Shown here piece after piece: positions 1 to 8,491 of a DNA stretch of 33,461 bases (its first letter is position 1; every line of letters starts with the position of its first letter). The notes under the pieces were generated by a model that was not told the DNA's origin, made no database searches, and saw only the letters and a program-made list of their open reading frames with translations. The DNA lies in NCBI GenBank assembly GCA_946482425.1, contig CAMLRO010000009.1, positions 1 through 33,461 of the forward strand, read 5' to 3'. The position numbers and the translations under genes are program-made. This stretch comes from an uncultured Lactobacillus sp. GTDB lineage: Bacteria; Bacillota; Bacilli; Lactobacillales; Lactobacillaceae.

Positions 1-2
1 GA

Positions 3-713
3 ATGCAGGTTGGAAAAAGGATTTTTTTAAAAAGAAACCTTCCGCAAAAAGAAGTTATTGCTGCATACAAAAAATTGCCCTCATCAAATGTGGCTGATTG
101 TATGAACAGAACCGGTGCAATGGCACCAAGAATTAAGCTTATGTCTAATCCTCACGAGGAAATGTGTGGTCCCGCTTTTACGGTTCATAATCGTCCAGGT
201 GATAATCTAACAATTTATGCAGCTTTAAAATATTGTCATGAAGGCGACATCGTTGTCATTGATAATGAAAATGATAATACCAGGGCAGTTATTGGCGAAG
301 TAATGATGACTTGGCTGCGCGATCAAAGACATGTTGCTGGAGTCGTAGTTGATGGACCTATACGCGACATAGATAGTTTGCGAAATTGGGATTTGCCTAT
401 TTATGCAGTTAGCACAACGCCCGACGGACCTTATAAAGAGGGCCCGGGAGAAATAAATGTGCCAATTTCTTGCGGGAACGTAAGTGTTAATCCGGGCGAC
501 GTAATTTTGGGTGATGCCGATGGAGTTATTAAAATTGCTTTAGAAGAAGCAGGAGAATTGCTTCCAGTGGTCCAAGATTTTCATAAAAAAGATGACGCAA
601 AGGCGGCAAGTTTTCATGATGGCTCGGGAAATATTAATTGGCTAGATGAAGAACTGAAAAATAAAAATTATGAGATTATCGACGATGTCTATCGTCCGGA
701 AAATTACAGGTAA
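3..713 (+). CDS. RraA-fold protein, HMG/CHA aldolase-like; candidate oxaloacetate decarboxylase
   Basis: 236 residues. The frame is open to the left window edge, so the true start may lie upstream. The core matches the RraA / class II pyruvate aldolase fold: a V-V-V-D-G-P-I-R-D stretch at about 114-122, with the Arg121-Asp122 pair that in this family binds the substrate and Mg2+ through water, and a family-typical G-P-G-E-I-N-V-P-I-S-C-G segment at about 147-158. Family members are often misnamed demethylmenaquinone methyltransferase or RNase E inhibitor. The true enzymes cleave 4-hydroxy-4-methyl-2-oxoglutarate-type substrates, and several also decarboxylate oxaloacetate. Its stop lies 5 bp before the transporter start, in the same operon as citrate lyase, which produces oxaloacetate. 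No oadABC-type gene is visible. A role in turning oxaloacetate into pyruvate is therefore a reasonable inference, but unproven. Confidence 0.8.
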   Translation: MQVGKRIFLKRNLPQKEVIAAYKKLPSSNVADCMNRTGAMAPRIKLMSNPHEEMCGPAFTVHNRPGDNLTIYAALKYCHEGDIVVIDNENDNTRAVIGEVMMTWLRDQRHVAGVVVDGPIRDIDSLRNWDLPIYAVSTTPDGPYKEGPGEINVPISCGNVSVNPGDVILGDADGVIKIALEEAGELLPVVQDFHKKDDAKAASFHDGSGNINWLDEELKNKNYEIIDDVYRPENYR

Positions 714-718
714 TTATA

Positions 719-2185
719 ATGAAAACACTTGAGAAAGTTAATTACAGGGGGTTTATATTACCCTTAGCAGTTGGTATTATCCTTTGGTGCATCACGCCTT
801 TGCGTCCTGCCGGTTTATCTGCTCCAGCCTGGGAAATGTTTGCGATTTTCGTAGCTACTATTGTTGGCTGTATCACTAAGCCTTTACCAATTGGCGGTAC
901 TACTTTAATTGGACTTATAACAACAGTTTTAGTTGGATTAGCCCCAGTTAAAGATATTGTTGATCCTAAAACGGGTAAAGTGACTACTGGAATTCTTAGT
1001 GCTTTTAGCAACTCAGCTTCATGGTTAATTGCTATGGCTTTCATCATGGCCTATGGTATTAGTAAAACTGGGTTAGGTAACCGTATTGCTTATTGGATGA
1101 TTAAACGTTTTGGCAAGAAGTCCATTGGTATCGGTTATGCCATTACAGGTTTGGAACTAGTATTAGGGGCTTTGATTCCCTCAAACAGTGCTAGAACTGG
1201 AGGAGTCGTTTGGCCTGTAACTGAATCAATATCTAAAGATTATGATTCATACCCTAACGATCCTTCGCGAAAGAAAATCGGTGCCTATCTCAGCTTTATG
1301 GCTTTTCATGCTAATGTTCTTTCAACAGCTCTCTTTATTACTGGTGCAGCGCCTAATATGGTTGCTTCACAAATGGCAGAGCAGAAAAGTTATAACATGA
1401 CTTGGATTAGTTGGTTCTCAGCTGCTGTAGTTCCTGTTCTCGTTGCAACTATTGTTATTCCCCTTGTAATTTATAAAATTTTTCCACCGGAAATAAAAGA
1501 AACACCTAATGCTGAAAAATGGGCTACTGATCATCTTAAGGAAATGGGGCCAGTTACTAAACCTGAAAAGATTATGTCAATGGTATTTCTACTAGCCATT
1601 ATTCTATGGGTCTTATCCGGGGTTTTCAATATACCTCAGTTAGATTCAACTTTTGTTGCCTTTCTAGCAGTCGGTTTGTTGCTGCTAACTGGTGTTTTAA
1701 CTATGAAAGACGCTTTAAACCAGACTGGAGCCTGGAATATCTTAATTTGGCTCTCAATTTTGGTTTTTATGGCAAGTAAACTTATTTCATTTGGCTTTAT
1801 TGACTGGTTCTCAAAGACTATTCAAACAAGTCTTCACGGCATCAGCTGGCAAATAGTATTAGCGGTTTTGGTAATATTAATGTTTTATACTCATTACTTC
1901 TTTGCTAGTGGTACTGCTCATATGACCGCTTTATACTTACCATTCTTATCAGTAGCAGTTGCAACCGGTGCTCCCTTAGGGCTTTCTGCAATGCTGCTTG
2001 CATTTACAGGAGCCATCAATGCCTCAACCACCCACTATGCCAATGGACCAGCTTCAATTTTAGCTACTACAGGTTACATTAAACAAGGTGAATGGTGGAA
2101 ATACAACTTTATTTTAGGAATTATCTATTTACTGATTTTTGGTGTAATTGGAACTTTATGGATGAAAGTTATCGGAATCTGGTAA
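719..2185 (+). CDS. DASS-family anion transporter, probably citrate/dicarboxylate
   Basis: 488 residues, strongly hydrophobic, with about a dozen predicted membrane segments along the whole length. Two half-repeats each carry an SNT-like substrate and cation motif: S-N-S-A-R-T at about 155-160 and N-A-S-T-T at about 434-438. This is the layout of the divalent anion:sodium symporter (DASS) family, which includes CitT and YflS-type carriers. The ATG lies 5 bp after the preceding stop, behind only a weak ribosome binding site, which suggests translational coupling. Placement in a citrate lyase operon suggests citrate uptake, possibly in exchange for a dicarboxylate such as succinate, as known for CitT. 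It is not of the CitP (2-hydroxycarboxylate) family that serves many lactic acid bacteria. Substrate and coupling ion cannot be read from the sequence. Confidence 0.9.
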   Translation: MKTLEKVNYRGFILPLAVGIILWCITPLRPAGLSAPAWEMFAIFVATIVGCITKPLPIGGTTLIGLITTVLVGLAPVKDIVDPKTGKVTTGILSAFSNSASWLIAMAFIMAYGISKTGLGNRIAYWMIKRFGKKSIGIGYAITGLELVLGALIPSNSARTGGVVWPVTESISKDYDSYPNDPSRKKIGAYLSFMAFHANVLSTALFITGAAPNMVASQMAEQKSYNMTWISWFSAAVVPVLVATIVIPLVIYKIFPPEIKETPNAEKWATDHLKEMGPVTKPEKIMSMVFLLAIILWVLSGVFNIPQLDSTFVAFLAVGLLLLTGVLTMKDALNQTGAWNILIWLSILVFMASKLISFGFIDWFSKTIQTSLHGISWQIVLAVLVILMFYTHYFFASGTAHMTALYLPFLSVAVATGAPLGLSAMLLAFTGAINASTTHYANGPASILATTGYIKQGEWWKYNFILGIIYLLIFGVIGTLWMKVIGIW

Positions 2186-2983
2186 ATGCTTAATGAGAAG
2201 AGTTTTATCACTAATGATGATATACGAATAGTATATTATGATACTGAAAGAAGCGGACAACCTATATTGGCAGTTCCCGGTATAGGAAGCACAGCAATAT
2301 TATGGGAAGAAATTGCTAAACTTTTTGCAGCTGATTATCGTTTTATTGTAATAGATCCGCGTAATCAGGGACGTTCACAAAGAACATTTAAAGGACAGCG
2401 TATCAGTCGTCATGCGGCTGATTTAGAGGAACTGATTACCAAGTTAAACTTGAAAGATATTATTGCTATTGGCAATTCAATGGGCGCAGCAAATATTTGG
2501 GCTTATGTTTCATTGTTTGGCTATGATAGGCTACAGGCAATTATCGATTTGGATCAACCTCCCAAGATGATCAGAGATAGCTCTTGGGAGTATGGCTTTA
2601 AAGATTTAACTTGGCAGAATTACCCGGATTATTTAAAGGCGGATCTTGGCAATGGCATTTATGCTCATATTAATGATGAGATGTTTAACAGGGCAAAAGT
2701 AGAGTCTGAAAAATTTCCCTATTTTGCTGAAGAGAATTATCTTTGTCGTATAGAACATGCAATGCAAGATTGGCGTGATGTTTTAATTAATTTAAAAATC
2801 CCAATGTTGGTTTTAGCAGGGCAAAATTCTCCCTTTTTTGATTATCATTTTGCCTATGCCATGGAAAAGTTGAACACAAAAATTACTGCCAGAATTATTA
2901 AAAGCTGTGGACATTTAATTCAAGCAGAACAACCTCTTATGATGTATCAAGAAGTTGTGAATTTTTTAAAAAATTTTACTTAA
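2186..2983 (+). CDS. Alpha/beta-hydrolase of unknown substrate in the citrate operon
   Basis: 265 residues with a full alpha/beta-hydrolase layout: an oxyanion-hole region P-G-I-G-S near 31-35, a nucleophile elbow G-N-S-M-G with Ser98, and a late catalytic His243 in C-G-H. The acid residue is probably Asp219 or a neighbour in the A-G-Q-N-S-P-F-F-D stretch, but its place is not certain. There is no signal peptide, so it should be cytoplasmic. Its ATG directly abuts the transporter stop, and citC follows after 16 bp, so it is clearly an operon member. Hydrolases are not a standard part of citrate lyase clusters, and I cannot assign a substrate. An ester, lactone or thioester side product of carboxylate metabolism would fit, but this is a guess. 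Confidence 0.85.
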   Translation: MLNEKSFITNDDIRIVYYDTERSGQPILAVPGIGSTAILWEEIAKLFAADYRFIVIDPRNQGRSQRTFKGQRISRHAADLEELITKLNLKDIIAIGNSMGAANIWAYVSLFGYDRLQAIIDLDQPPKMIRDSSWEYGFKDLTWQNYPDYLKADLGNGIYAHINDEMFNRAKVESEKFPYFAEENYLCRIEHAMQDWRDVLINLKIPMLVLAGQNSPFFDYHFAYAMEKLNTKITARIIKSCGHLIQAEQPLMMYQEVVNFLKNFT

Positions 2984-2999
2984 AGTGAGAATCAGATAA

Positions 3000-4055
3000 A
3001 TGGATAAAACCGTAGAACTTTTTTTAACCCTGCCAGAAACAAAGAAAACCTGGCGGAAATTCCTGATTAGTCAAGGAATTAATAATTTTAGTTCTCGTGA
3101 AGTTGCTGTGATTGATCATACAGTTGGCCTAATTGATGAAGGTGGTAAATTAGTAGGCACAGGTAGCATTGCTGGAAATGTTCTCAAATATATCGCAGTT
3201 TCAAATGATGAATCTGTTCAGGGAGCAAGATTTAATCAAATAGTTTCAGCTCTACAAGAATACCTTTTTAGCCAAAGAATTTATCATTCATTTGTTTTTA
3301 CTAAAGCAAAATATTCTGTCAGTTTTTCTCATTTAGGATTTAAGGAACTAGCTCATACTAATGAAGCAGCTTTTTTAGAGAGTGGCACGCCTAATGTTCA
3401 GGATTTTATAGCAAGGATTCCCAGAATAAAAGACCAAAGTCATAAAAAAGTTGCTGCAATTGTCATGAATGCTAATCCATTTACTTTGGGTCATCAGAGG
3501 CTGGTAAAACTTGCTAGTAGCGAGAATGATCTGGTATATGTGTTTGCTGTTGCTACGGATGCTTCGTTATTTAAAACGAATGAAAGAATGGAACTGGTAA
3601 AAAAAGGAACTTCTGAGTACAAAAATGTGTTAGTAGTTAGTGGTGGGGACTATTTAGTTTCTCAATCAACTTTTCCGGCATACTTTTTAAAATCACCTGA
3701 TGAACTGATCGCTACGCAAACAGAAATTGATGCATTAATTTTTAAAAATAAAATTGCACCGAAATTGGCAATAAAAAAGCGTTATTTAGGTACTGAACCA
3801 TTTTCAAGAACAACTAATTTCTATAATCAAAGCTTAAAAAACACACTTAGTCCCAAAATTGACGTTGAAATTGTCAAACGCTTTTGCAATAAAGATCAAA
3901 TAATTACAGCTACACGAGTCCGTCAATTGATCAAAAGTGATGAATTAAAGGACATTTCAAATTTAGTCCCGCCAACTACTTTTGATTTTATTAATAAAAA
4001 CTATCAAATTTTACAAGAAAGAATAAAGAAAGGAATGAACATCAATGGAAATTAA
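3000..4055 (+). CDS. citC: [Citrate (pro-3S)-lyase] ligase
   Basis: 351 residues, the usual length for CitC. It acetylates the thiol of the prosthetic group on the lyase acyl carrier protein, using acetate and ATP, and so switches citrate lyase on. The N-terminal part, about 1-130, resembles a GNAT-like domain. The C-terminal part is a nucleotidyltransferase-fold domain whose adenylate-binding motif is visible as N-P-F-T-L-G-H at 159-165 (the (H/T)xGH type). The start is the ATG 16 bp after the hydrolase stop, with only a weak purine-rich stretch upstream. The 3' end overlaps citD by 11 bp. The order citC-citD-citE-citF is standard and makes the assignment firm. Confidence 0.97.
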   Translation: MDKTVELFLTLPETKKTWRKFLISQGINNFSSREVAVIDHTVGLIDEGGKLVGTGSIAGNVLKYIAVSNDESVQGARFNQIVSALQEYLFSQRIYHSFVFTKAKYSVSFSHLGFKELAHTNEAAFLESGTPNVQDFIARIPRIKDQSHKKVAAIVMNANPFTLGHQRLVKLASSENDLVYVFAVATDASLFKTNERMELVKKGTSEYKNVLVVSGGDYLVSQSTFPAYFLKSPDELIATQTEIDALIFKNKIAPKLAIKKRYLGTEPFSRTTNFYNQSLKNTLSPKIDVEIVKRFCNKDQIITATRVRQLIKSDELKDISNLVPPTTFDFINKNYQILQERIKKGMNINGN

Positions 4056-4341
4056 GACTGTTGGAGTGGCAGGAACTTTAGAATCTTCAGATATTCAAAT
4101 AATGGTATCCGCCGGTCAAAATGGTATTGAAATCGATTTGGAATCCGAAGTAGCCAAATCATACGGAGATCAGATTAAAAAAGTAATAGCTGATACTCTT
4201 AATAAATTCGGACTTGATAATGCAAAAGTCAAAGCTACTGATAAAGGAGCCCTTGACTGTGTGATTGCAGCACGGACATTAGCGGCAGCCCAAAGAGCAA
4301 CCGAAACTACAGATAAACCAAGATTGGAGGTACTACAATAA
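4045..4341 (+). CDS. citD: Citrate lyase gamma subunit, acyl carrier protein
   Basis: 98 residues, typical for CitD. It carries the 2'-(5''-triphosphoribosyl)-3'-dephospho-CoA prosthetic group that shuttles acetyl and citryl thioesters between CitF and CitE. The N-terminal A-G-T-L-E-S-S-D segment puts Ser14 at the position known to be modified in Klebsiella CitD. The ATG lies inside the end of citC (11-bp overlap), with AAAGGA about 10 nt upstream, so translation is probably coupled to citC. The stop TAA directly abuts the citE ATG. Confidence 0.97.
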   Translation: MEIKTVGVAGTLESSDIQIMVSAGQNGIEIDLESEVAKSYGDQIKKVIADTLNKFGLDNAKVKATDKGALDCVIAARTLAAAQRATETTDKPRLEVLQ

Positions 4342-5256
4342 ATGACTTACGTAAAAAATCGTTTACGGCGAACAATGATGTTTGTACCGGGAAATAATCC
4401 AGCTATGGTTAAGGATGCCGGTATCTATGGTGCTGACTCTATTATGTTAGATTTGGAAGATGCAGTTTCTCTAACTGAAAAAGATGCAGCGAGAATGTTA
4501 GTATTTAATGCCATTAAAACTGTTGATTTTGGTGGTGCAGAAGTAGTTGTCAGAATTAATGGTCAAGATACGCCTTTTTATGACGAAGATGTAAAGGCAA
4601 TGGTTCGAGCAGGAGTCGATGTTATTCGTCTGCCAAAAACTGAATCAGCTGCAATGATTAAAAAATTAGTAGCAGATATGGAAAAGGCAGAAGAAGAATA
4701 TGGCGTCGAAAAAGGTTCTATTGGCGTAATGGCTGCGATTGAAAGTGCTAAAGGTGTTCTTAATGCACCGGAAATTGCAACGGCCACACCATTAATGATG
4801 GGCTTGGCAGTTTCTGGTGAAGATTATACTGCTGATATGCACACTCACCGTTATCCTGACGGACGTGAACTTGAATTTGCTCGTAATATGGTTTTACAAG
4901 CTGCTAGAGCTGCAGATGTTTATGCCTTCGATACAGTTTTTTCAAATATGAACGACACCGAAGGATTTTACCGTGAGACAAAATATATTTATGAACTTGG
5001 GTATGATGGTAAATCTTTGGTCAATCCACGTCAAATTCCAATGGTTAATAAAGTATTCAATCCTACTAAAGACGAAATTGAAAATGCACTTGCTGTGCAA
5101 AATGCAATTCAGGAAGCAAAAGCAAAGGGTTCTGGAGTAATTTCGATGAACGGCAAGATGGTTGACAAACCTGTAGTTGAAAAAGCTGATCGCGTTATTG
5201 AAACAGCAAAAGCTTCGAATTTAATTGATGAGGAGGGTAATTACATTGGAGAATAA
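4342..5256 (+). CDS. citE: Citrate lyase beta subunit (citryl-ACP lyase)
   Basis: 304 residues. CitE cleaves citryl-ACP to acetyl-ACP and oxaloacetate and belongs to the HpcH/HpaI aldolase superfamily with a TIM-barrel fold. Visible family marks are M-L-D-L-E-D-A-V at about 35-42, the substrate-binding Arg71 in V-R-I-N-G, and the likely Mg2+ ligands Glu134 in A-I-E-S and Asp161 in S-G-E-D-Y-T-A-D. The ATG follows the citD stop with no gap, behind a clear GGAGG. Its 3' end holds the ribosome binding site of citF and overlaps that gene by 11 bp. Confidence 0.97.
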   Translation: MTYVKNRLRRTMMFVPGNNPAMVKDAGIYGADSIMLDLEDAVSLTEKDAARMLVFNAIKTVDFGGAEVVVRINGQDTPFYDEDVKAMVRAGVDVIRLPKTESAAMIKKLVADMEKAEEEYGVEKGSIGVMAAIESAKGVLNAPEIATATPLMMGLAVSGEDYTADMHTHRYPDGRELEFARNMVLQAARAADVYAFDTVFSNMNDTEGFYRETKYIYELGYDGKSLVNPRQIPMVNKVFNPTKDEIENALAVQNAIQEAKAKGSGVISMNGKMVDKPVVEKADRVIETAKASNLIDEEGNYIGE

Positions 5257-6784
5257 AGTAAAGCGCAATTTGCCGGATGATTTGATGACTGATATGAATC
5301 TAAAACCATTTAAGTCTGTTGTAGTTGGCAATCCTGAAGTAAAGAGAGTTGCACCCAAAGTGCAAGTTACCACCGGCGAATCAAAAGTGGTCGATTCTTT
5401 AGAAGAAGTTATCAAAAAGACGCTAAAAGATGGTATGACTATCTCGTTTCACCATCACTTTAGAAATGGCGATTTTGCTTTTAACAAAGTAATGGATTTA
5501 ATTATTAAAATGGGTTATCAAAACCTGACTTTAGCTCCTTCTTCTTTGACTGGTGTTATGAATGACAAAGTAATTGAGGCAATTAAAAAGGGTGTCATTA
5601 CCAATATTACTTCTTCTGGAATGAGAGGCAGCTTAGGAGATTTTGTTTCCCATGGTGGACTGAAGAATCCGGTAATTTTCCGTTCTCACGGCAATAGGGC
5701 TCGTTCAATTGAAGAGGGAGAAATCAAAATTGATGTTGCTTTTTTAGGTGTCCCCAATTCTGATCCTGCAGGAAATGCTAATGGTCAAGAAGGAGATGCT
5801 GTATTCGGTTCTTTAGGCTACGCATTGATTGACTCTCAATATGCGGATAAAGTAGTTTTATTGACAGACAACATTGTTGATTATCCAAATACTCCTGCTT
5901 CTATTAAACAAACTCAGGTCGATTACGTTGTTAAGGTTGATCAAATAGGTGACGCGGATAAAATTGGTTCAGGAGCGACTCGTTTTACTAAAGATCCAAA
6001 AGAGCTGAAGATTGCGCAAACCGTTAATCAGGTAATTACTAATTCACCTTATTATAAGCAAGGATTTTCTTTTCAGACAGGATCTGGCGGAGCTGCTCTT
6101 GCTGTGACCAGATATTTAAGAGAATCAATGTTAAAAGATGGCATCACAGCATCGTTTGCTCTAGGTGGCATTACCAAGCCTACAACCGACCTACTTGAGG
6201 AGGGCCTGGTCAAAAAAATTATGGATGTGCAGGATTTTGATAAAGGTGCTGCGGCATCAATGGCTAAGAATAAAAATCAACAAGAGATTGATGCATCTTG
6301 GTACGCCGATCCTCACAATAAAGGGGCAGTAGTTAATAATTTAGATGTTGCTATTCTTTCGGCTTTACAGATTGATACAGATTTCAACGTTAACGTAATG
6401 ACCGGTTCTGATGGTGTTATCCGTGGTGCTATTGGTGGTCACCAAGATGCAGCTGCAGCCAAAATGACTATTATTACTGCTCCGTTAGTACGCGGACGAA
6501 ATGCAACTGTTGTTCCAGCAGTTGAAACAGTTGTAACTCCTGGTGATTCAATTGATGTTTTGGTAACTGAGAGAGGAATTGCAATTAATCCACGTCGTAA
6601 GGATCTCATAGATGCTTTTGCCAAAGTGCCTGAACTTAATGTAGTTGATATTAAGGAACTTCAAAAAATGGCTCAACAACAAGTTGGAGTTCCAAAACCA
6701 CTGGCATATACTGATCGGACTGTTGCTCTTATTCAGTATCGAGATGGCACAATTATTGATACTATTAAGCAAGTAAAAGACTAA
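5246..6784 (+). CDS. citF: Citrate lyase alpha subunit (citrate:acetyl-ACP transferase)
   Basis: 512 residues from the TTG start chosen here. CitF swaps the acetyl group on the carrier protein for citrate, making citryl-ACP for CitE. Glycine-rich CoA-transferase-type segments are visible, including [10 protein letters not shown] and, near the C-terminal third, [14 protein letters not shown]. The open frame extends to 5225 (TTG) and 5228 (ATG), but an AGGAGG at 5231-5236 would then lie inside the gene. It sits 9 nt before the TTG at 5246, which gives the N-terminus [10 protein letters not shown] expected for CitF and an 11-bp overlap with citE. A strong terminator follows. Confidence 0.95.
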   Translation: MENKVKRNLPDDLMTDMNLKPFKSVVVGNPEVKRVAPKVQVTTGESKVVDSLEEVIKKTLKDGMTISFHHHFRNGDFAFNKVMDLIIKMGYQNLTLAPSSLTGVMNDKVIEAIKKGVITNITSSGMRGSLGDFVSHGGLKNPVIFRSHGNRARSIEEGEIKIDVAFLGVPNSDPAGNANGQEGDAVFGSLGYALIDSQYADKVVLLTDNIVDYPNTPASIKQTQVDYVVKVDQIGDADKIGSGATRFTKDPKELKIAQTVNQVITNSPYYKQGFSFQTGSGGAALAVTRYLRESMLKDGITASFALGGITKPTTDLLEEGLVKKIMDVQDFDKGAAASMAKNKNQQEIDASWYADPHNKGAVVNNLDVAILSALQIDTDFNVNVMTGSDGVIRGAIGGHQDAAAAKMTIITAPLVRGRNATVVPAVETVVTPGDSIDVLVTERGIAINPRRKDLIDAFAKVPELNVVDIKELQKMAQQQVGVPKPLAYTDRTVALIQYRDGTIIDTIKQVKD

Positions 6785-6803
6785 TTATTTATTTTAAAAA
6801 AAG

Positions 6804-6839
6804 TGTGAGAATGAGCTGGAACTTGTTCTCACATTTTTT
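6804..6839 (+). terminator. Rho-independent terminator between citF and citX
   Basis: A 12-bp stem (6804-6815 with 6822-6833, two G-U wobbles) closes a 6-nt loop and is followed by six T residues. It begins 20 bp after the citF stop and should end most of the citCDEF transcript before citX. Confidence 0.85.
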
Positions 6840-6842
6840 AGT

Positions 6843-6848
6843 TATAAT
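6843..6848 (+). promoter_or_regulatory. Possible -10 element (TATAAT) ahead of citX
   Basis: A perfect TATAAT lies directly behind the citF terminator. A -35 box at 16-18 bp spacing would fall in the 3' arm of the hairpin and is weak (ACTTGT). A start near 6855 would leave citX a very short leader. This is suggestive only. Confidence 0.4.
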
Positions 6849-6870
6849 ATAAAAAGAAGTGAATACCAGA

Positions 6871-7419
6871 ATGATAAAATCAATTTTTGATAAGGGTCAG
6901 CCTCAGAGTATAGCTGAAGTACTGGAAAATAAAGATGAACGAGTCAAGCTTCAGCAAGAAATTTTACAAAAGTTTCCAAAGATTACACTATTGGATGTTA
7001 AATTGAATATTCCTGGACCTATTAAAAACAATTGTTATTTAGAAAAAATATTTGCCGAAGGTATTTTTGATTTAGAAAAAATTTTTCAAAGCAGTAATTT
7101 GCCTTTTATTCTTTATGAACACTGGGAAAAGGAAACGGGTCCCGAAAATTTTTACCTTGTTAATCGTAATTACAGAGTTGTAAAAGAAAAAGCAGTTGAA
7201 TTTGAAGAGCATCAAAAATTAAATAGACTTTTTGATGCTGATGTGTTGATTAATAAACAAAAACAGGCTATATCCCGCAAAGAATTGGGTATGCCTGTTC
7301 GCAGATGTTTTTTATGTTCAAGACCTGCCAAAGAATGTGCTCGTTCAAGAAGACATTCGGTCACAGATTTACAAAATTATATTACTAATTTGTATAAGCA
7401 GGAGATATCCTCTGATTAA
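6871..7419 (+). CDS. citX: Apo-citrate lyase phosphoribosyl-dephospho-CoA transferase
   Basis: 182 residues from the ATG at 6871; an in-frame GTG at 6859 would add four residues. ATG is preferred because AAGAAGTG sits about 10 nt upstream. CitX attaches the dephospho-CoA-derived prosthetic group to the CitD serine. The family signature is the C-terminal M-P-V-R-R-C-F-L-C with a following E-C-A-R-S-R-R-H stretch, and it is present. A central N-R-N-Y-R-V-V-K segment also fits. The prosthetic group precursor is normally made by CitG, and no citG is seen in the window. The gene lies behind a strong terminator and ends 2 bp from the convergent regulator gene. Confidence 0.92.
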   Translation: MIKSIFDKGQPQSIAEVLENKDERVKLQQEILQKFPKITLLDVKLNIPGPIKNNCYLEKIFAEGIFDLEKIFQSSNLPFILYEHWEKETGPENFYLVNRNYRVVKEKAVEFEEHQKLNRLFDADVLINKQKQAISRKELGMPVRRCFLCSRPAKECARSRRHSVTDLQNYITNLYKQEISSD

Positions 7420-7421
7420 AA

Positions 7422-8366
7422 CTAAAGAGTGTCATTCTTATGTAAAACTCTTTCGGCTATTCCACTAGTAGTAATCAAGTGAGTAATTACTCCAGTTCTT
7501 AAAGCTCCTAAAAGAGCGTCTTCTTTGAAGCGATTCCTGACAATTACAAAGCGATCAGGAACTGCAAAAATATTGGCAAGACTGATTCCTGAAATATGTG
7601 TTTCAATAGGACTATAAAAACGCCCCTTAATATCATAAGGCCTGCCAAAAATAATTCCCGCTAATTGATTTTTCTCTAGACCTGTAAATAGTTTATCTGC
7701 ATAATAATCCATAAAGAATTGGCCTGATTCTAACGACTGGAATGTTCCGATACTTGCAAATACTAAGTCGAGCTGAGAAAAATATTTCTCTATATATTCA
7801 TAGTATGGTTCTTTATGAACCTTTTTTACTAAAGTGGGATCAATCGCATAAAGAGGGGCAGGAAAAGTTAGACATTTTGCGCTGAACTTGTTTGCTGCGT
7901 GCTGAATTAATGGTTGTTTACGTTTACTGGCATTTACAACTTGGCCTAATAACTGCACAAATGTCAAATCATCACGTGTTTCCGTTGCAAAATCATCAAT
8001 AATGTCTCTTAAGAGAGTTCCCCAAGTTAAGCCGACAACATGAGCTGAGTTAATATAATGCTGTATTTGTTTAGCTGCAAAGTTAACAATCATTTCATTA
8101 TCTTGGTTTTTAGTCTCTTTATCTTCTAAAATATAGACTTCCTTTAAATCAAAAAGTCTTTGAAATTCACGCTCAAGTTTTTGTGATCGTTTAGGGCTTT
8201 GATAAATACTAATTTTTACAATTCCCTTATCTTCGGCTTCTTCTATTGCCTTAGCTATCAGATAACGAGAGAGATTATACTTTTTCGAGATTTCTGCAAT
8301 GTTCAGCTTGCTCAAAAAATAGTCATGTGCGATATTCGCAAGTTGTTCATCTGTTAACAATGTCAT
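7422..8366 (-). CDS. citI: SorC/DeoR-type transcriptional regulator, CitI-like
   Basis: 314 residues. The N-terminal helix-turn-helix spans about 21-50 (I-A-E-I-S-K-K-Y-N-L-S-R-Y-L-I-A-K-A). The rest matches the SorC effector-binding domain, which resembles a sugar isomerase fold, with a typical V-V-G-L-T-W-G-T-L-L stretch near 109-118. CitI proteins of lactic acid bacteria belong to this family and activate citrate operons when citrate is bound, so the neighbourhood supports the name. An AGGAAA ribosome binding site lies ahead of the ATG. The gene is convergent with citX, stop to stop 2 bp apart, whereas citI is more often divergent upstream of the cluster. The effector is inferred. Confidence 0.85.
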   Translation of the reverse strand: MTLLTDEQLANIAHDYFLSKLNIAEISKKYNLSRYLIAKAIEEAEDKGIVKISIYQSPKRSQKLEREFQRLFDLKEVYILEDKETKNQDNEMIVNFAAKQIQHYINSAHVVGLTWGTLLRDIIDDFATETRDDLTFVQLLGQVVNASKRKQPLIQHAANKFSAKCLTFPAPLYAIDPTLVKKVHKEPYYEYIEKYFSQLDLVFASIGTFQSLESGQFFMDYYADKLFTGLEKNQLAGIIFGRPYDIKGRFYSPIETHISGISLANIFAVPDRFVIVRNRFKEDALLGALRTGVITHLITTSGIAERVLHKNDTL

Positions 8367-8404
8367 TTGCTTTTTCCTATTCTTTATACTTTTTATTTGT
8401 TTTA

Positions 8405-8410
8405 ATTATA
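8405..8410 (-). promoter_or_regulatory. Possible -10 box for the citI-like gene
   Basis: A perfect TATAAT on the minus strand, about 40 bp ahead of the start codon. The -35 at 17 bp spacing is poor (TAGTAT), as expected for a weak or activated promoter. The surrounding 8367-8458 is very AT-rich. Confidence 0.4.
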
Positions 8411-8458
8411 TTAGAAAGAACGTTTTAATACTATAACTTAAGCAACTTTTTAGAAGAA

Positions 8459-8480
8459 AAATTTTCGGAAGACGAAATTT
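8459..8480 (-). terminator. Probable terminator behind the YbaK-type gene
   Basis: On the minus strand an 8-bp stem with one bulged base and a GAAGA-complement loop is followed by TTTTCTTCT. It lies 12 bp after the gene's stop and separates it from the regulator gene downstream. The stem is AT-rich, so termination may be partial. Confidence 0.55.
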
Positions 8481-8491
8481 ATATTCTGTTT

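Noticed and set aside
3..713. Naming the first gene demethylmenaquinone methyltransferase or RNase E inhibitor
   Set aside because: Both names are common misannotations of this fold. The Arg-Asp pair and operon context fit an aldolase/decarboxylase better.
742..1047. Minus-strand open frame opposite the transporter gene
   Set aside because: It is a shadow of the well-supported transporter frame, with no ribosome binding site and no family features.
5225..5245. citF start at TTG 5225 or ATG 5228
   Set aside because: The AGGAGG would lie inside the coding sequence, and the extra residues do not fit CitF proteins. TTG at 5246 has correct spacing.
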